Origin: Vibrio marinisediminis
GTDB taxonomy: Bacteria; Pseudomonadota; Gammaproteobacteria; Enterobacterales; Vibrionaceae
Direction of reading: 5' to 3'
Assembly: GCF_014050145.1 (NCBI RefSeq)
Contig: NZ_JACFYF010000004.1
Span: 248,001 to 312,000, forward strand
Length of the DNA: 64,000 nucleotides
The notes beneath the pieces were generated by a model. The model saw only the letters and a list, made by a program, of their open reading frames with translations. It ran no database searches and had not been told where the DNA came from. Shown piece by piece: positions 54,627 through 63,928 of this stretch (the first letter of the stretch is position 1; each line of letters starts with the position of its first letter). The position numbers were made by a program, and so were the translations under genes.

Positions 54627-55089
54627 ACGCGTTATGTCGCATTATCTACTAGTTTTTTATCAACTCGGCTCATTTTCGAAGTGAGTAGATAATGGCTGGA
54701 TGACTGGCTGTAGTTTGCTTTGGCTCAAATCGGGTTATTTTATAGCTGGGGGTGAGATAACCAGATGTAATTTATATACTTACCGAGATCTCACAAAATT
54801 TTTGTTTTTTACTGTTAGTCTTATATTTTGTTTTGTTGCTAATTTACAGATAAACGAACTGCTATTATTGACAATTGCTAAGGATAATTTCGTATTTCTG
54901 ACCAAATTAGTAATTATATCTAACTGATTTGTATGAATTTTCGCTATATTGACATAAAAATGTTGGCGAAAATCATAAGGTTGGCATACACTTCCAATTG
55001 ATATACCTATGTCATTGATTGACGAGGCGAAATGCTTTGGCGCTGTCGTAATGGCAGTGATGTTTAACACAGCTTTTGAGGATTATTCT
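54627..55089. other. Intergenic region upstream of luxN and ihfA
   Basis: About 460 bases between divergent genes, AT-rich, with several small frames on both strands, none with convincing family look. The promoters of luxN and ihfA must lie here. The frame extending ihfA upstream (from 55009) is probably non-coding. Confidence 0.4.
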
Positions 55090-55386
55090 ATGGCGCTCAC
55101 AAAAGCCGACTTGGCCGAGAACCTGTTTGAAAAGCTTGGATACAGTAAACGAGATGCCAAGGAAACGGTTGAGGCATTTTTTGAAGAGATTCGCAAAGCG
55201 CTTGAGAATGGCGAACAAGTGAAACTTTCAGGATTTGGCAACTTTGACCTACGCGAAAAAAATGAACGTCCAGGCCGAAACCCGAAAACAGGTGAGGACA
55301 TTCCAATTAGCGCGCGCCGTGTCGTAACGTTCCGTCCTGGGCAAAAACTAAAAGCTCGTGTAGAGACGATTGACGGCGAAAGTTAA
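55090..55386 (+). CDS. ihfA: Integration host factor alpha subunit
   Basis: A 98-residue DNA-bending protein, HU/IHF family. The beta-arm segment has the [14 protein letters not shown] block with the intercalating Pro. The N terminus [17 protein letters not shown] is that of IHF-alpha, not IHF-beta or HU. The start ATG at 55090 follows TGAGGATTATTCT; the frame is open 81 bases further but unlike IHF. It is normally found downstream of pheT; here pheT is not adjacent. Confidence 0.96.
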   Translation: MALTKADLAENLFEKLGYSKRDAKETVEAFFEEIRKALENGEQVKLSGFGNFDLREKNERPGRNPKTGEDIPISARRVVTFRPGQKLKARVETIDGES

Positions 55387-55481
55387 AGCGTTATCGATGG
55401 ATCGATTTCCGGCTGTTGCTTAGAATTTATTTTTGTTTGCACGAATTTTTGTACAAAGCTTAAGTAAACGACAAGTGATAG

Positions 55482-55511
55482 AAAAACACCCAAGCATGCT
55501 TGGGTGTTTTT
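55482..55511. terminator. Terminator of ihfA, shared with the YciU-like gene
   Basis: The perfect palindrome AAAAACACCCAAGC/GCTTGGGTGTTTTT separates convergent genes. Confidence 0.93.
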
Positions 55512-55529
55512 GCATCTATCGAAACGTAG

Positions 55530-55850
55530 TTAATCGCGTTTCCATAAAATATGACAGAACTTGTTGTCAGGATCACGGCTTACTAGCAAGCGAGCAAAAA
55601 CATCATCCAAAACGTCATTTTCTTCGTTAACGAGACCAACACGCACTTCCGCATAGGTTTCTTTGTCAACGTCAAAACCCACGTGTGCTACCCAATCGTC
55701 ACCTGTTTCAACCAGTTCAGCGGCGCCACGATCTTCAAATTGAGCAGTAAATAGAATGACATCAACGGCTTCGAGGTTATCTGGTGCCATTTCCAAGAAA
55801 ATGTCGTAAGCGGTGTCTATCACATCATCGTAAGAAATCAGTTCAGTCAT
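55530..55850 (-). CDS. yciU: Putative double-stranded DNA mimic, YciU family
   Basis: A 106-residue strongly acidic protein (DUF440). The blocks AYDIFLEMAPDNLEAVDVILF, DRGAAELVETGDDW and CHILWKRD match E. coli YciU. Its H. influenzae relative HI1450 was proposed to mimic DNA and bind HU. It lies two bases after efpL and convergent with ihfA, another HU-family gene. Confidence 0.93.
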   Translation of the reverse strand: MTELISYDDVIDTAYDIFLEMAPDNLEAVDVILFTAQFEDRGAAELVETGDDWVAHVGFDVDKETYAEVRVGLVNEENDVLDDVFARLLVSRDPDNKFCHILWKRD

Positions 55851-55852
55851 AA

Positions 55853-56419
55853 TTATGCACGGCTCATGTATTTACGTTCTGCAGTGTTCACAATGATACG
55901 ATCGCCAGGTGCGATGTATTCAGGAACTTGTACCGTCAAGCCAGTCGATAGGCGAGCAGGTTTTGTACGAGCTGAAGCTGAAGCACCTTTGATTGAAGGG
56001 TCAGTTTCTTCGATTACTAGTTCAACTGTTGCTGGTAGTTCAATAGCAACAGGGTTACCGTCAACTAGAACAACCATCACACCTTGAATTTCTTCAGTGA
56101 TGAACATTAGATCGTCTTCAATGTCCGCTTTCTTAAACGTGAACTGAGTGTAATCTTCATTGTCCATGAAAATGTACTCGTCGCCATCGACGTAAGAGAA
56201 AGACACAGCGCGCTTAAACATATCTACTGTTTCAACAACGTCGTCTGATTTGAAGCGCTCGTCAGAACGTGCACCTGTATTCAAATCAACGCAACGTAGC
56301 TTATAGATTTTAGCTCCGCCACGACCACCAGGGGTAGTCACTTCGATATCTCTAATTAGTAGAGTTTTGCCGTTTGAATTGATAGCAAAACCTTTCTTTA
56401 GCTCACTTGCCTTAGGCAT
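55853..56419 (-). CDS. efpL: Elongation factor P-like protein EfpL (YeiP)
   Basis: A 188-residue EF-P paralogue with three beta-barrel domains. The tip loop has Arg33 (TPGGRGGAK) where EF-P carries a modified Lys; this Arg loop is the mark of EfpL/YeiP. It helps ribosomes past proline-rich and other stalling sequences. The C-terminal block IKGASASA...PARLSTGLTVQVPE is conserved. The start ATG follows AAGGAA. It forms an operon with the YciU-like gene. Confidence 0.95.
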   Translation of the reverse strand: MPKASELKKGFAINSNGKTLLIRDIEVTTPGGRGGAKIYKLRCVDLNTGARSDERFKSDDVVETVDMFKRAVSFSYVDGDEYIFMDNEDYTQFTFKKADIEDDLMFITEEIQGVMVVLVDGNPVAIELPATVELVIEETDPSIKGASASARTKPARLSTGLTVQVPEYIAPGDRIIVNTAERKYMSRA

Positions 56420-56552
56420 GAACAATTTCCTTCATATGAGTTATAAGGGCGGCATTATATACCCAAGTAAATGGAAGAAGCTATTTCAACTCGCACGGAA
56501 ATCACGTGAAATGTGCAAATAGCTACTCGATTATCTTGATTGAAAGGGGACA

Positions 56553-57365
56553 GTGAGAGAACATACTAGGCTAATTGAAATAGCTTCAGATTCTTTGATG
56601 ATTTTATCGGTAATTGACCCTAAACAACCATTTCAACAAGATTATAGTCAAGCTGTGCAAGATCTCGTCAATTTCTTGCGTTCGGGACTGGGTGATAATC
56701 TCCACAGCGTTTATGTGTACGGTAGCGTTGCACGTAAAACTGCCTCTCCACATCGTTCCAATCTTGACGTGATAGTCGTTACTCATCAGAGTTTTAGCCA
56801 ACAGCGCATGACGCTTTTTAACACCGTAAAATGGAAATTCCAAAAAACTTATTCGCATGTGACAGAAGTTAGCTTCAAAACCGCGTTGGTGAGTGAAGTG
56901 GCGTCACTAGACAGTATTTTCTCTTGGGGTTTTCTTTTGCGCCACTGCGCTGTGTGTGTATTCGGTGAAGATCTGTCGGAGTGTTTTGGGGATTATGAGC
57001 CAAGTTGGGAGATTGCCAAATACTGGAACAATGATGTTGAAGATTGGCTTGCGGTGTATCGTAATCGAGTTGCACTCGCTAAAGACGACAGTGAACTACT
57101 CAAGTCTCAACATCTCATTGCCAAAAAAATGCTTCGAGCGAGTTATTCATTGGTTATTCCAAGAGATCGCGCATGGCATGACTCTCCGATAGCGTGTGGC
57201 AAACAGTTCTTGCATTACCACCCTGAAATGCGTGTGGAAATAGAGCGGCTGGTGATCATGCTATCACAGCGCGTTATTGCTAAACGATCAACCATTGGCA
57301 TGATTGATTCGTACGGGAAATGGTTGGCTGAACGTTATAAAAAAACCGAATTTCGAATTGGTTAG
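56553..57365 (+). CDS. Nucleotidyltransferase-fold protein with one catalytic Asp replaced
   Basis: A 270-residue protein. Residues 30-110 show the Pol-beta/minimal nucleotidyltransferase pattern YVYGSVARKTASPHR then SNLDVIVV. The usual motif is GS...(S)DxD; here Ser58 is kept but the first Asp is Asn70, with Asp72 kept. The C-terminal half (about 150-260) is helical, like the HEPN-like or kanamycin-nucleotidyltransferase helical partners. It uses GTG at 56553 behind AAAGGGGA. The next gene is EIIC-EAL in the same direction, 153 bases on. The substrate is unknown. Confidence 0.72.
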   Translation: MREHTRLIEIASDSLMILSVIDPKQPFQQDYSQAVQDLVNFLRSGLGDNLHSVYVYGSVARKTASPHRSNLDVIVVTHQSFSQQRMTLFNTVKWKFQKTYSHVTEVSFKTALVSEVASLDSIFSWGFLLRHCAVCVFGEDLSECFGDYEPSWEIAKYWNNDVEDWLAVYRNRVALAKDDSELLKSQHLIAKKMLRASYSLVIPRDRAWHDSPIACGKQFLHYHPEMRVEIERLVIMLSQRVIAKRSTIGMIDSYGKWLAERYKKTEFRIG

Positions 57366-57518
57366 TACTAATTGAGATACCTCACACAATTTGAGGTAAT
57401 TGATGTGTATACCACTACACTAGCCAGCAACGATTGCTTAAATTGATTCGACTCACATCTTCTTGCAAATTATTGATTTAGTATGAAATTAATGTTTGTT
57501 CAAGGATGAGCTACGAGA

Positions 57519-59594
57519 TTGTCAAATAGAGTCGGTCACTATTTTGAAGGATTCAAAAAGCTACTAACGGAGCAGTTGCAGGCTATTCGCGAAGGTTTGC
57601 TTTGGATTCTGCCTAGCTTGATGATCATTTCGTTGATCTTATTTGTGGCTTCGCTTGGAGAGTTCATCTTTGGCAAAGATGAACAATGGGTTAAAACCCT
57701 ATTTGAGCTTTACTACTTCGTTAACGAACTCTTTCCCATCTTACTAACCGCCGCTTTAGCCTATATTCTTGCCATGCGCTGGCGCTTACCTCGTCCACCT
57801 ATCGCCTTAGTATTGATTGTTTATCTGTCGGTATTTAATCAACTTGTCAGCGTACAAGAGAGCTCTGTTGTCTTTGAGTTATTGATTTCATTAGTGACGC
57901 CACTGTATGCTGTCCCAATGATTGCCTATATCTATGGGCTACGTTGGGTAAAGTTTGTCACCAATAACCACTTGGGGCGGATTGTTAAAGAGTCTTTGAA
58001 CTTAATCTTGCCGTGTATTGTGGTTGGTATCGTCGTTTTAGTCATTAATACTTCGTTGATTCTACTTATTGAATCAAGCAGTTTGCTCACGCTTTTTACC
58101 CTCAACTACAGTGATTCTCCGCTCGAGTTTGGCGTGATCTTTGCCATGCTCAATTCATTCTTCTGGTTTCTTGGCGTCCATGGTTATTATGCGCTGCTCC
58201 CCTTGGTTGATATATTGCAAAATGCCGTGGATGTGGCGCAATACGATGTCATGACCAATGGCAGTTCTGGATATTTCGTTAATCACTCATTTATGGCGGT
58301 GTTTACTTTTGTTGGTGGTGCAGGGTCGACACTTGGGTTAGTGATGGCGTTGCTGCTATTTAGCAACAATCGTGCTTACAGACTGATTGCCATGGCAAGC
58401 TTGCCGCTCGGTATGCTCAATATCAACGAAGTGCTGTTATTTGGTCTGCCAATTATATTTAATCCGCGTCTTTTCATTCCTTTTTTACTCGCCCCAGTGG
58501 CGAATACTGTAGTGGCCTACTTGGCTGTTAGCTTAGGTTGGGTTGCTGTCCCGGTAACTGGGATGCCTTTTAGTAGTCCTGTTTTTGTTAATGCTTGGAT
58601 AGTGACGCAAGGTGATATTAATGCCAGTTTACTGCAGCTTTTTAACATTGGGGTTTCTTGTTTAGTTTATGCGCCGTTTGTATTGCTGCACAATCGCACT
58701 AGCAGCGCGAAAACAATTCCTTTTTCCTCTTTTGATACTACGTATTCGCGTAGAGCTGAGGAAGCGCATACTTTAAGTGATGATCGTGTGGGTCAGTTGG
58801 TGAGTGCGCATAGACATCAGCAAGATCTTGAGAGCAAACTTCACACCTTAAGCGATAAAGAATTTTGTTTGGAGTATCAACCACAAGTGTGTCGGGTTAC
58901 TGGGCAAGTCATTGGTTGTGAGGCTCTGATTCGTTCAATGGATAAGCAAGGTTCTATTGAATATCCCGGTACGTTTTTACCTGCTTTCGAGCAAGCGGGA
59001 TTGATGAAAGATATTGATCGCTGGGCCGTCATTCAAGTTGTGCACGATCTAAAAATTGCTATTGCAGAAGGGTGGGCAATACCAACCAGCGTCAACCTAA
59101 CGCCAGAAACGATACTTGATGCGGATCTTATGGAGCAAATCACTGCGTATATAAGCCGAGTCGGTGAGTATGTGCATGTTGAAATTACCGAAGAATCCTT
59201 GCTCAAAGATCGAGATAAAGTCGAGGCTTCACTACATGCGCTGCATAAGGTAGGGGCAAAAATCTATATTGATGATTTTGGTTCAGGCTTCTCTTCTTTG
59301 AGTTATCTTACGATGTTTGATGTCGATGCGATTAAACTTGATCGCAGTTTCATTCATACGATTGAGAATATCAAAGGTCAAAAGGTATTCAATGGCTTGA
59401 TCAGTGTCGCTCAAGATCTTGATTTGGCCGTAGTTGTGGAAGGGGTTGAAACGGAAGCTCAATTGGAGCGTATTCCATTGAGAAACCATTTATCAATCCA
59501 AGGCTGGTATTACAGCAAATCCATTCCACTAAAAGCATTGCGCGAATACATTACAACGCGAAATATGACCAATGTGGAACTAGAACAAACCTAA
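57519..59594 (+). CDS. PTS EIIC-like membrane domain fused to an EAL phosphodiesterase
   Basis: A 691-residue protein. Residues 20-400 form a polytopic domain of the lactose/chitobiose EIIC type, with NEVLLFGLPIIFNP (conserved Glu) and GGAGSTLGL. There is no IIA, IIB or HPr part. Residues about 440-691 form an EAL domain that keeps the full catalytic set: EAL Glu468, Glu555 (EITEES), Asp585/Asp586 (DDFGSG), Lys606, Glu641 (VVEGVE), Gln661. It probably hydrolyses c-di-GMP in response to a sugar or PTS state. TTG start at 57519 after AAGGATGAG. The end overlaps polB by 15 bases, convergent. Matches a known V. cholerae architecture. Confidence 0.88.
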   Translation: MSNRVGHYFEGFKKLLTEQLQAIREGLLWILPSLMIISLILFVASLGEFIFGKDEQWVKTLFELYYFVNELFPILLTAALAYILAMRWRLPRPPIALVLIVYLSVFNQLVSVQESSVVFELLISLVTPLYAVPMIAYIYGLRWVKFVTNNHLGRIVKESLNLILPCIVVGIVVLVINTSLILLIESSSLLTLFTLNYSDSPLEFGVIFAMLNSFFWFLGVHGYYALLPLVDILQNAVDVAQYDVMTNGSSGYFVNHSFMAVFTFVGGAGSTLGLVMALLLFSNNRAYRLIAMASLPLGMLNINEVLLFGLPIIFNPRLFIPFLLAPVANTVVAYLAVSLGWVAVPVTGMPFSSPVFVNAWIVTQGDINASLLQLFNIGVSCLVYAPFVLLHNRTSSAKTIPFSSFDTTYSRRAEEAHTLSDDRVGQLVSAHRHQQDLESKLHTLSDKEFCLEYQPQVCRVTGQVIGCEALIRSMDKQGSIEYPGTFLPAFEQAGLMKDIDRWAVIQVVHDLKIAIAEGWAIPTSVNLTPETILDADLMEQITAYISRVGEYVHVEITEESLLKDRDKVEASLHALHKVGAKIYIDDFGSGFSSLSYLTMFDVDAIKLDRSFIHTIENIKGQKVFNGLISVAQDLDLAVVVEGVETEAQLERIPLRNHLSIQGWYYSKSIPLKALREYITTRNMTNVELEQT

Positions 59595-61943
59595 TTGCGG
59601 CTCGCTAAGGGTTTTAAAATCAAGCCCAATAAATGGCAAAATTGCGTCAGCGACGGGTTTGAGTTGTTTGTCGATGTAGTGTTGATAATCAATCGCGCTT
59701 TTTAAATATTCTTTAGGTTCTGGACCATTTAGCGTGATCAAATACTCTATTTGCCCGCGATTTTGATACTGAAGCGGTCGCCCCAGTTGCGCATTAATAT
59801 CATCAGCCATACGTGCCGCGCGAACTTGTGGTGGTACATTTTTTTGGTATTCACTGAGTTTACGTCTCAGACGCTTTTGGTAGACCAAGCGATCATCGTA
59901 GCGTCCAGCTAATGTATCTTCAACAAATTGGCGGACATAAGTACTGGGATCTTCGCTATGAAATACCATTGAATAGAGTTGTTGTTGGAATGATTGTGCT
60001 AATGGTGTCCAATCGGTTCTGGCGCTTTCAAGCCCTTTAAAAACAATTCGCTCTTGTTGACCGTCGCCAATCAACCCTGCGTATCGCTTCTTTGAACCTG
60101 TCTCTTGCCCACGAATGGTCGGCATCAGGAATTTTTTATAGTGGGTTTCATACTCCAGTTCCAAAATGGAGGTGAGCCCGTAGTCATTAGCTAGGTGTTG
60201 AGTCCACCACTGGTTGATGTGTTTGACCAGTTCTAGCCCTATTTTATCGGCTTGCGGCTGAGAAAACTGACCATTAAGAGAGACAAAGGTTGAGTCTGTA
60301 TCACCATAGATTACTTGGTAACCCTTATCTTCAATCAACGCTTTAGTTTGCTTCATGATCTCATGCCCACGCATAGTAATGCTTGAGGCAAGTCGAGTAT
60401 CAAAAAATCGACAACCGGAGGAGCCAAGTACACCATAAAATGAATTCATGATGATTTTTATCGCTTGTGAAAAGGCTTTTTCGTTATTGCGTTTTGCTTC
60501 ATCTCGCGCCGCCCAAAGTGTTTCAATCATCTCGGGTAAGAAATGATGTTGGCGATGAAATTGACCGCCTCTAAACCCAGGAACCGCTTGCTCATTGCCG
60601 ATACCTATCTCTTGTTTTAATCCTTCAATCAGTCCCATTGGGTCAATGAGAAATGAACGAATAATAGAAGGGTAAAGACTCTTAAAATCGAGGACCAATA
60701 CCGAATCATACAGATCGGGAATGGAGTCCATCACGTAACCCCCCGGACTGGCTAGCCAATCTTCTGGGTGCATATTTGGCGCCACATACCCAGCGCGATG
60801 AAGTTGAGGTAAATAGAGGTTGGTAAAAGCGGCAACTGAACCGCCAATTCGGTCGAGCTCCACACCGGTTAACTTTGAACGCTCAATGGCAAACTCCAAC
60901 AGGTGAGTTTGGGCGAATATTTTATTCACCAGTACACAATCCTGTAGGTTATAGCGCGCAAGCGAAACTTTATCATGGCGGAACATATGATTGATCTCAG
61001 CCATTCGGTCATGCACGTTGTGGATCTGTTTACCTTCGCCCAATAGCTGCTGGGAAACTGATTCAAGTGACCAACGACGAAAGTGATAAGTCGCGGTCTT
61101 CAGTGTATCAATGCCATCCATTACCACTCGACCGGGAATAGAGATAAATGATTGCTGGGTGGTATTGGAGGTACGAAAATAACTGGCTTGATTTGCTCGC
61201 CCAAGTTGTAGCTTCATTTTGTGCCATTCGGCGCGTTTGTGCAGCAAGCGAAAATCAAAGTCGATAACATTCCAACCGATGATGACATCAGGGTCGTACT
61301 GTTCAAACCAGCGCAGCAGGGCGATTAATAGCGCTTTCTCGTCGCTGACCCATTCGATGGGTATGTCCGCATCTTGAGGCTCGCCAACCATAATAACGCG
61401 GCTATCCATTGGACTATCGAGACCAATTGAATACAGAATCCCTTTTTCTGAGCACTCGATATCTAATGAGACCACTTTTAGCTTAGGAGCGTAGTCTGAT
61501 TTGCGACACTTCACTTGAGTGACTTTATGGTAGTGAGACCGTGAGTGAAACTGACCTGTAAATTCAACGCTACCTTGAATAAAGCGTTCCATTAAATATC
61601 GGTCAGCTAAGCGAATGTCATTTTCAAAAGCGGTGATATTGTTCAGTTCCAGTGCTTGTACTAAGCGCTGTGTCTCTTTAATTGTGTGGCAATAACAAGC
61701 AGACAAGCGAGTTTGATCAAAATGCTTAAGATTAAGTGGCTTGACATCACAGTGTATATTTAATTGTGCGGCGATTTTCGCGACGTCACTTTGGTTCTCT
61801 TGTGCAACAAAAAATACCGTCTTTTCACCGTCAATAAGTAACTGGTGAGGACCTTGATCGGTGTTAAGCCAAAGCTCAATTTGAGTTGAACCTTGAATAT
61901 CACGTGCTTGGCGAGTGAGTAAAAAACCTTGTTGAATAGTCAA
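59580..61943 (-). CDS. polB: DNA polymerase II
   Basis: A 787-residue family B polymerase. The 3'-5' exonuclease begins with SLDIEC near residue 165, motif A is LVLDFKSLYPSII, and motif C is YGDTDST. The final residues QLGLF form a beta-clamp binding motif. In E. coli it is SOS-induced and restarts replication; here I saw no CTGT-N8-ACAG LexA box in the ~130-base upstream gap, so SOS control is not supported by sequence. It is convergent with and overlaps the EIIC-EAL gene by 15 bases. Confidence 0.95.
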   Translation of the reverse strand: MTIQQGFLLTRQARDIQGSTQIELWLNTDQGPHQLLIDGEKTVFFVAQENQSDVAKIAAQLNIHCDVKPLNLKHFDQTRLSACYCHTIKETQRLVQALELNNITAFENDIRLADRYLMERFIQGSVEFTGQFHSRSHYHKVTQVKCRKSDYAPKLKVVSLDIECSEKGILYSIGLDSPMDSRVIMVGEPQDADIPIEWVSDEKALLIALLRWFEQYDPDVIIGWNVIDFDFRLLHKRAEWHKMKLQLGRANQASYFRTSNTTQQSFISIPGRVVMDGIDTLKTATYHFRRWSLESVSQQLLGEGKQIHNVHDRMAEINHMFRHDKVSLARYNLQDCVLVNKIFAQTHLLEFAIERSKLTGVELDRIGGSVAAFTNLYLPQLHRAGYVAPNMHPEDWLASPGGYVMDSIPDLYDSVLVLDFKSLYPSIIRSFLIDPMGLIEGLKQEIGIGNEQAVPGFRGGQFHRQHHFLPEMIETLWAARDEAKRNNEKAFSQAIKIIMNSFYGVLGSSGCRFFDTRLASSITMRGHEIMKQTKALIEDKGYQVIYGDTDSTFVSLNGQFSQPQADKIGLELVKHINQWWTQHLANDYGLTSILELEYETHYKKFLMPTIRGQETGSKKRYAGLIGDGQQERIVFKGLESARTDWTPLAQSFQQQLYSMVFHSEDPSTYVRQFVEDTLAGRYDDRLVYQKRLRRKLSEYQKNVPPQVRAARMADDINAQLGRPLQYQNRGQIEYLITLNGPEPKEYLKSAIDYQHYIDKQLKPVADAILPFIGLDFKTLSEPQLGLF

Positions 61944-61995
61944 CGATACATCCCGAAGTTGGTGCGCCTTTTGCGTAATGGATAATACCGATACG

Positions 61996-62022
61996 AAAAA
62001 GGGCGATTGCTCGCCCTATAAT
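61996..62022 (-). terminator. Terminator-like hairpin of the DUF4105 gene
   Basis: AGGGCGA and TCGCCCT pair around a short loop and are followed on the minus strand by TTTTTC. Confidence 0.75.
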
Positions 62023-62074
62023 AGTTTGCTGCCGCTAGAAGTAAATGATTACGAGAAATCCTTTACTCGCCGCG

Positions 62075-63928
62075 TTAGAAGTAGATATACGCGGTTAATT
62101 TGCCACTCAGTTCTTCATGACCCCAGTGCAGATAACTGACTTCGCTGCGTAGCGCCATATTACGATCCAATTGCCAATGCCAATTGGCGGATGCTTTGGC
62201 ATTTTGATCAGCATCGCTATCGAGTAGCGCTAAGTATTGACCTTGAATACCGATGCGGTGGTTTTCGGCCAATTGATAAACCACTCCAGCTTCAATACCG
62301 CCACCAAGGGTTGCATCATAATCCGTTAATTCACCGCCACTGACTTCACCGGAAAGTAGACCATAAAAATGCAATGATTGTGCGTCACCCCAAGCTTTGC
62401 CGTAGCCACCTTGTCCAAACCAGCGACTTTCCAGCTTGCCATCATTAGGCATGCGGTCAAAGCCAATTCGTGCATTCCACGCAAGGCTATCAAACACGCG
62501 GTTGCTTGGTGCCAGTGCCATGGCGTCAATAAGGTAGAAACGGTCAAAACGAGAGGTACCTTGCTCATCAACACTCAACTGAGTATCTAAAAAGCTGATT
62601 TTTGCACCAGGAATGAAACCTTGCTGAGAGTCTAAAAGATCATGGTAAGCAATACGTCCTTCAAACGTCATCATAACGCCTAGTTGGTCACTGTATTGAT
62701 AACTAAGACCTGTGCGCGCAGATGCGTGTCCTTTTTCTGGTGAAACTTCAGGTGTAGGCACTTCACTAAATGGTGAGTCGACTTTGATTCGGCTACGTTG
62801 GTAGAGCAGCTCAGTTAAGCGTTTCGCTGTTGGATCTCGCTCTAAACCGACGTCGTAAAGCTCAAAGTTGAGCCATTCATAGGCAAATTCGAGTATTGCG
62901 GCTCGTTCTTGTTCTGAATATTGCTCAGAGGTAGGGAATTTGCCTTGCTTGGCTTGTATCGCTGCTTCAAATAGCTCGGGATCAATTTCATTTGCCTGAT
63001 GCAACAAACGTGTACCGAACGACTCGCGATAGGCAGGTCGCTCAAGCAATTGAGCACTGTTGAGCACTTCCACAGTATCCGATGGAATAGCGTGCAGTGG
63101 GAATTGATCGATTAGCTGCAAATCATCGCGTGCTAATTCCAATAGCGCTAACAGTTGGTAGGAACAGTTCTCGTCTAAGAAGTAGTAGTCAAACTTGGCG
63201 CGCTGCATCTCCCATAGATGAAGCAATATGCGTTCGACTTCTTTTTCATTGAGCTTGAGTTTGTATTCCCAAATGTCACGCGATTCAATGTCGTTGTATT
63301 CTCGAACCTTACGATAGTAGGGCATAACGGTAAATCGACCGGGGTAACTACCGACAAGTCCTTTAATGGCATAGAGCGCTGCGTTATCTTGAGTCTCTGG
63401 TTCTGCGGCAAAGTTAATCGCGAATGCGACCAGCTCTTTATGACGAGTTTGATCTTTGGCATCAATTCTTAATAATGTATGACCAAACATTGACGAAGGA
63501 TTGTTCATGAATGCGGTCGGAAAGACCAAAGTCATGCCTTCCGGGTCCAAAACTTCGCGCCATGTCTCCAGCTCAGGGCAATTGAGTTCGGCTTGCTTAC
63601 CGAGTTTAGATTGCAGCCATGAATAGCGCGCAGGGTATTCACAACGTTTTTGTTCAGCAAGAGTCGCGTCTTCGCTATAGAGCACATCTATCGTCGCTTG
63701 CAGTTCTTGCTGAGGAGATGACGCACCTTGTGCAGACAAGTAGAACTCTTCACTGTCAACCGTGCCCTTATATCCAGTAAAAGTGCTGGGAATGTAGTGA
63801 CCAAGTTTCAACCAATATGGGTCATGAGCAAGCTTTTCTACATTGAGAGAGGTCGCGGAGAACGCAAAAGAAGGCGCGAATAACCCACATCCGATGAGTA
63901 GCGCTTTAGAGATAGCTGAAAATTTCAT
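62075..63928 (-). CDS. DUF4105 protein with a C-terminal outer-membrane-type barrel
   Basis: A 617-residue exported protein (signal ends near Ala25). Residues about 125-290 are DUF4105, with His150 in SMFGHTLLRID and Cys255 in LDENCSYQLL, an arrangement like NlpC/P60-type Cys-His sites and like the Lnb lipoprotein N-acyltransferase domain. After a linker, residues about 395-617 alternate aromatic beta strands and end in YIYF, typical of an outer-membrane beta-barrel. The activity is unknown. It is the last gene in the window; its promoter region runs to the edge. Confidence 0.82.
   Translation of the reverse strand: MKFSAISKALLIGCGLFAPSFAFSATSLNVEKLAHDPYWLKLGHYIPSTFTGYKGTVDSEEFYLSAQGASSPQQELQATIDVLYSEDATLAEQKRCEYPARYSWLQSKLGKQAELNCPELETWREVLDPEGMTLVFPTAFMNNPSSMFGHTLLRIDAKDQTRHKELVAFAINFAAEPETQDNAALYAIKGLVGSYPGRFTVMPYYRKVREYNDIESRDIWEYKLKLNEKEVERILLHLWEMQRAKFDYYFLDENCSYQLLALLELARDDLQLIDQFPLHAIPSDTVEVLNSAQLLERPAYRESFGTRLLHQANEIDPELFEAAIQAKQGKFPTSEQYSEQERAAILEFAYEWLNFELYDVGLERDPTAKRLTELLYQRSRIKVDSPFSEVPTPEVSPEKGHASARTGLSYQYSDQLGVMMTFEGRIAYHDLLDSQQGFIPGAKISFLDTQLSVDEQGTSRFDRFYLIDAMALAPSNRVFDSLAWNARIGFDRMPNDGKLESRWFGQGGYGKAWGDAQSLHFYGLLSGEVSGGELTDYDATLGGGIEAGVVYQLAENHRIGIQGQYLALLDSDADQNAKASANWHWQLDRNMALRSEVSYLHWGHEELSGKLTAYIYF

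Noticed and set aside
55009-55089. 27-residue N-terminal extension of IhfA
   Set aside because: IhfA of other bacteria starts at MALTK; the extension has no similarity and a good ribosome site precedes 55090.
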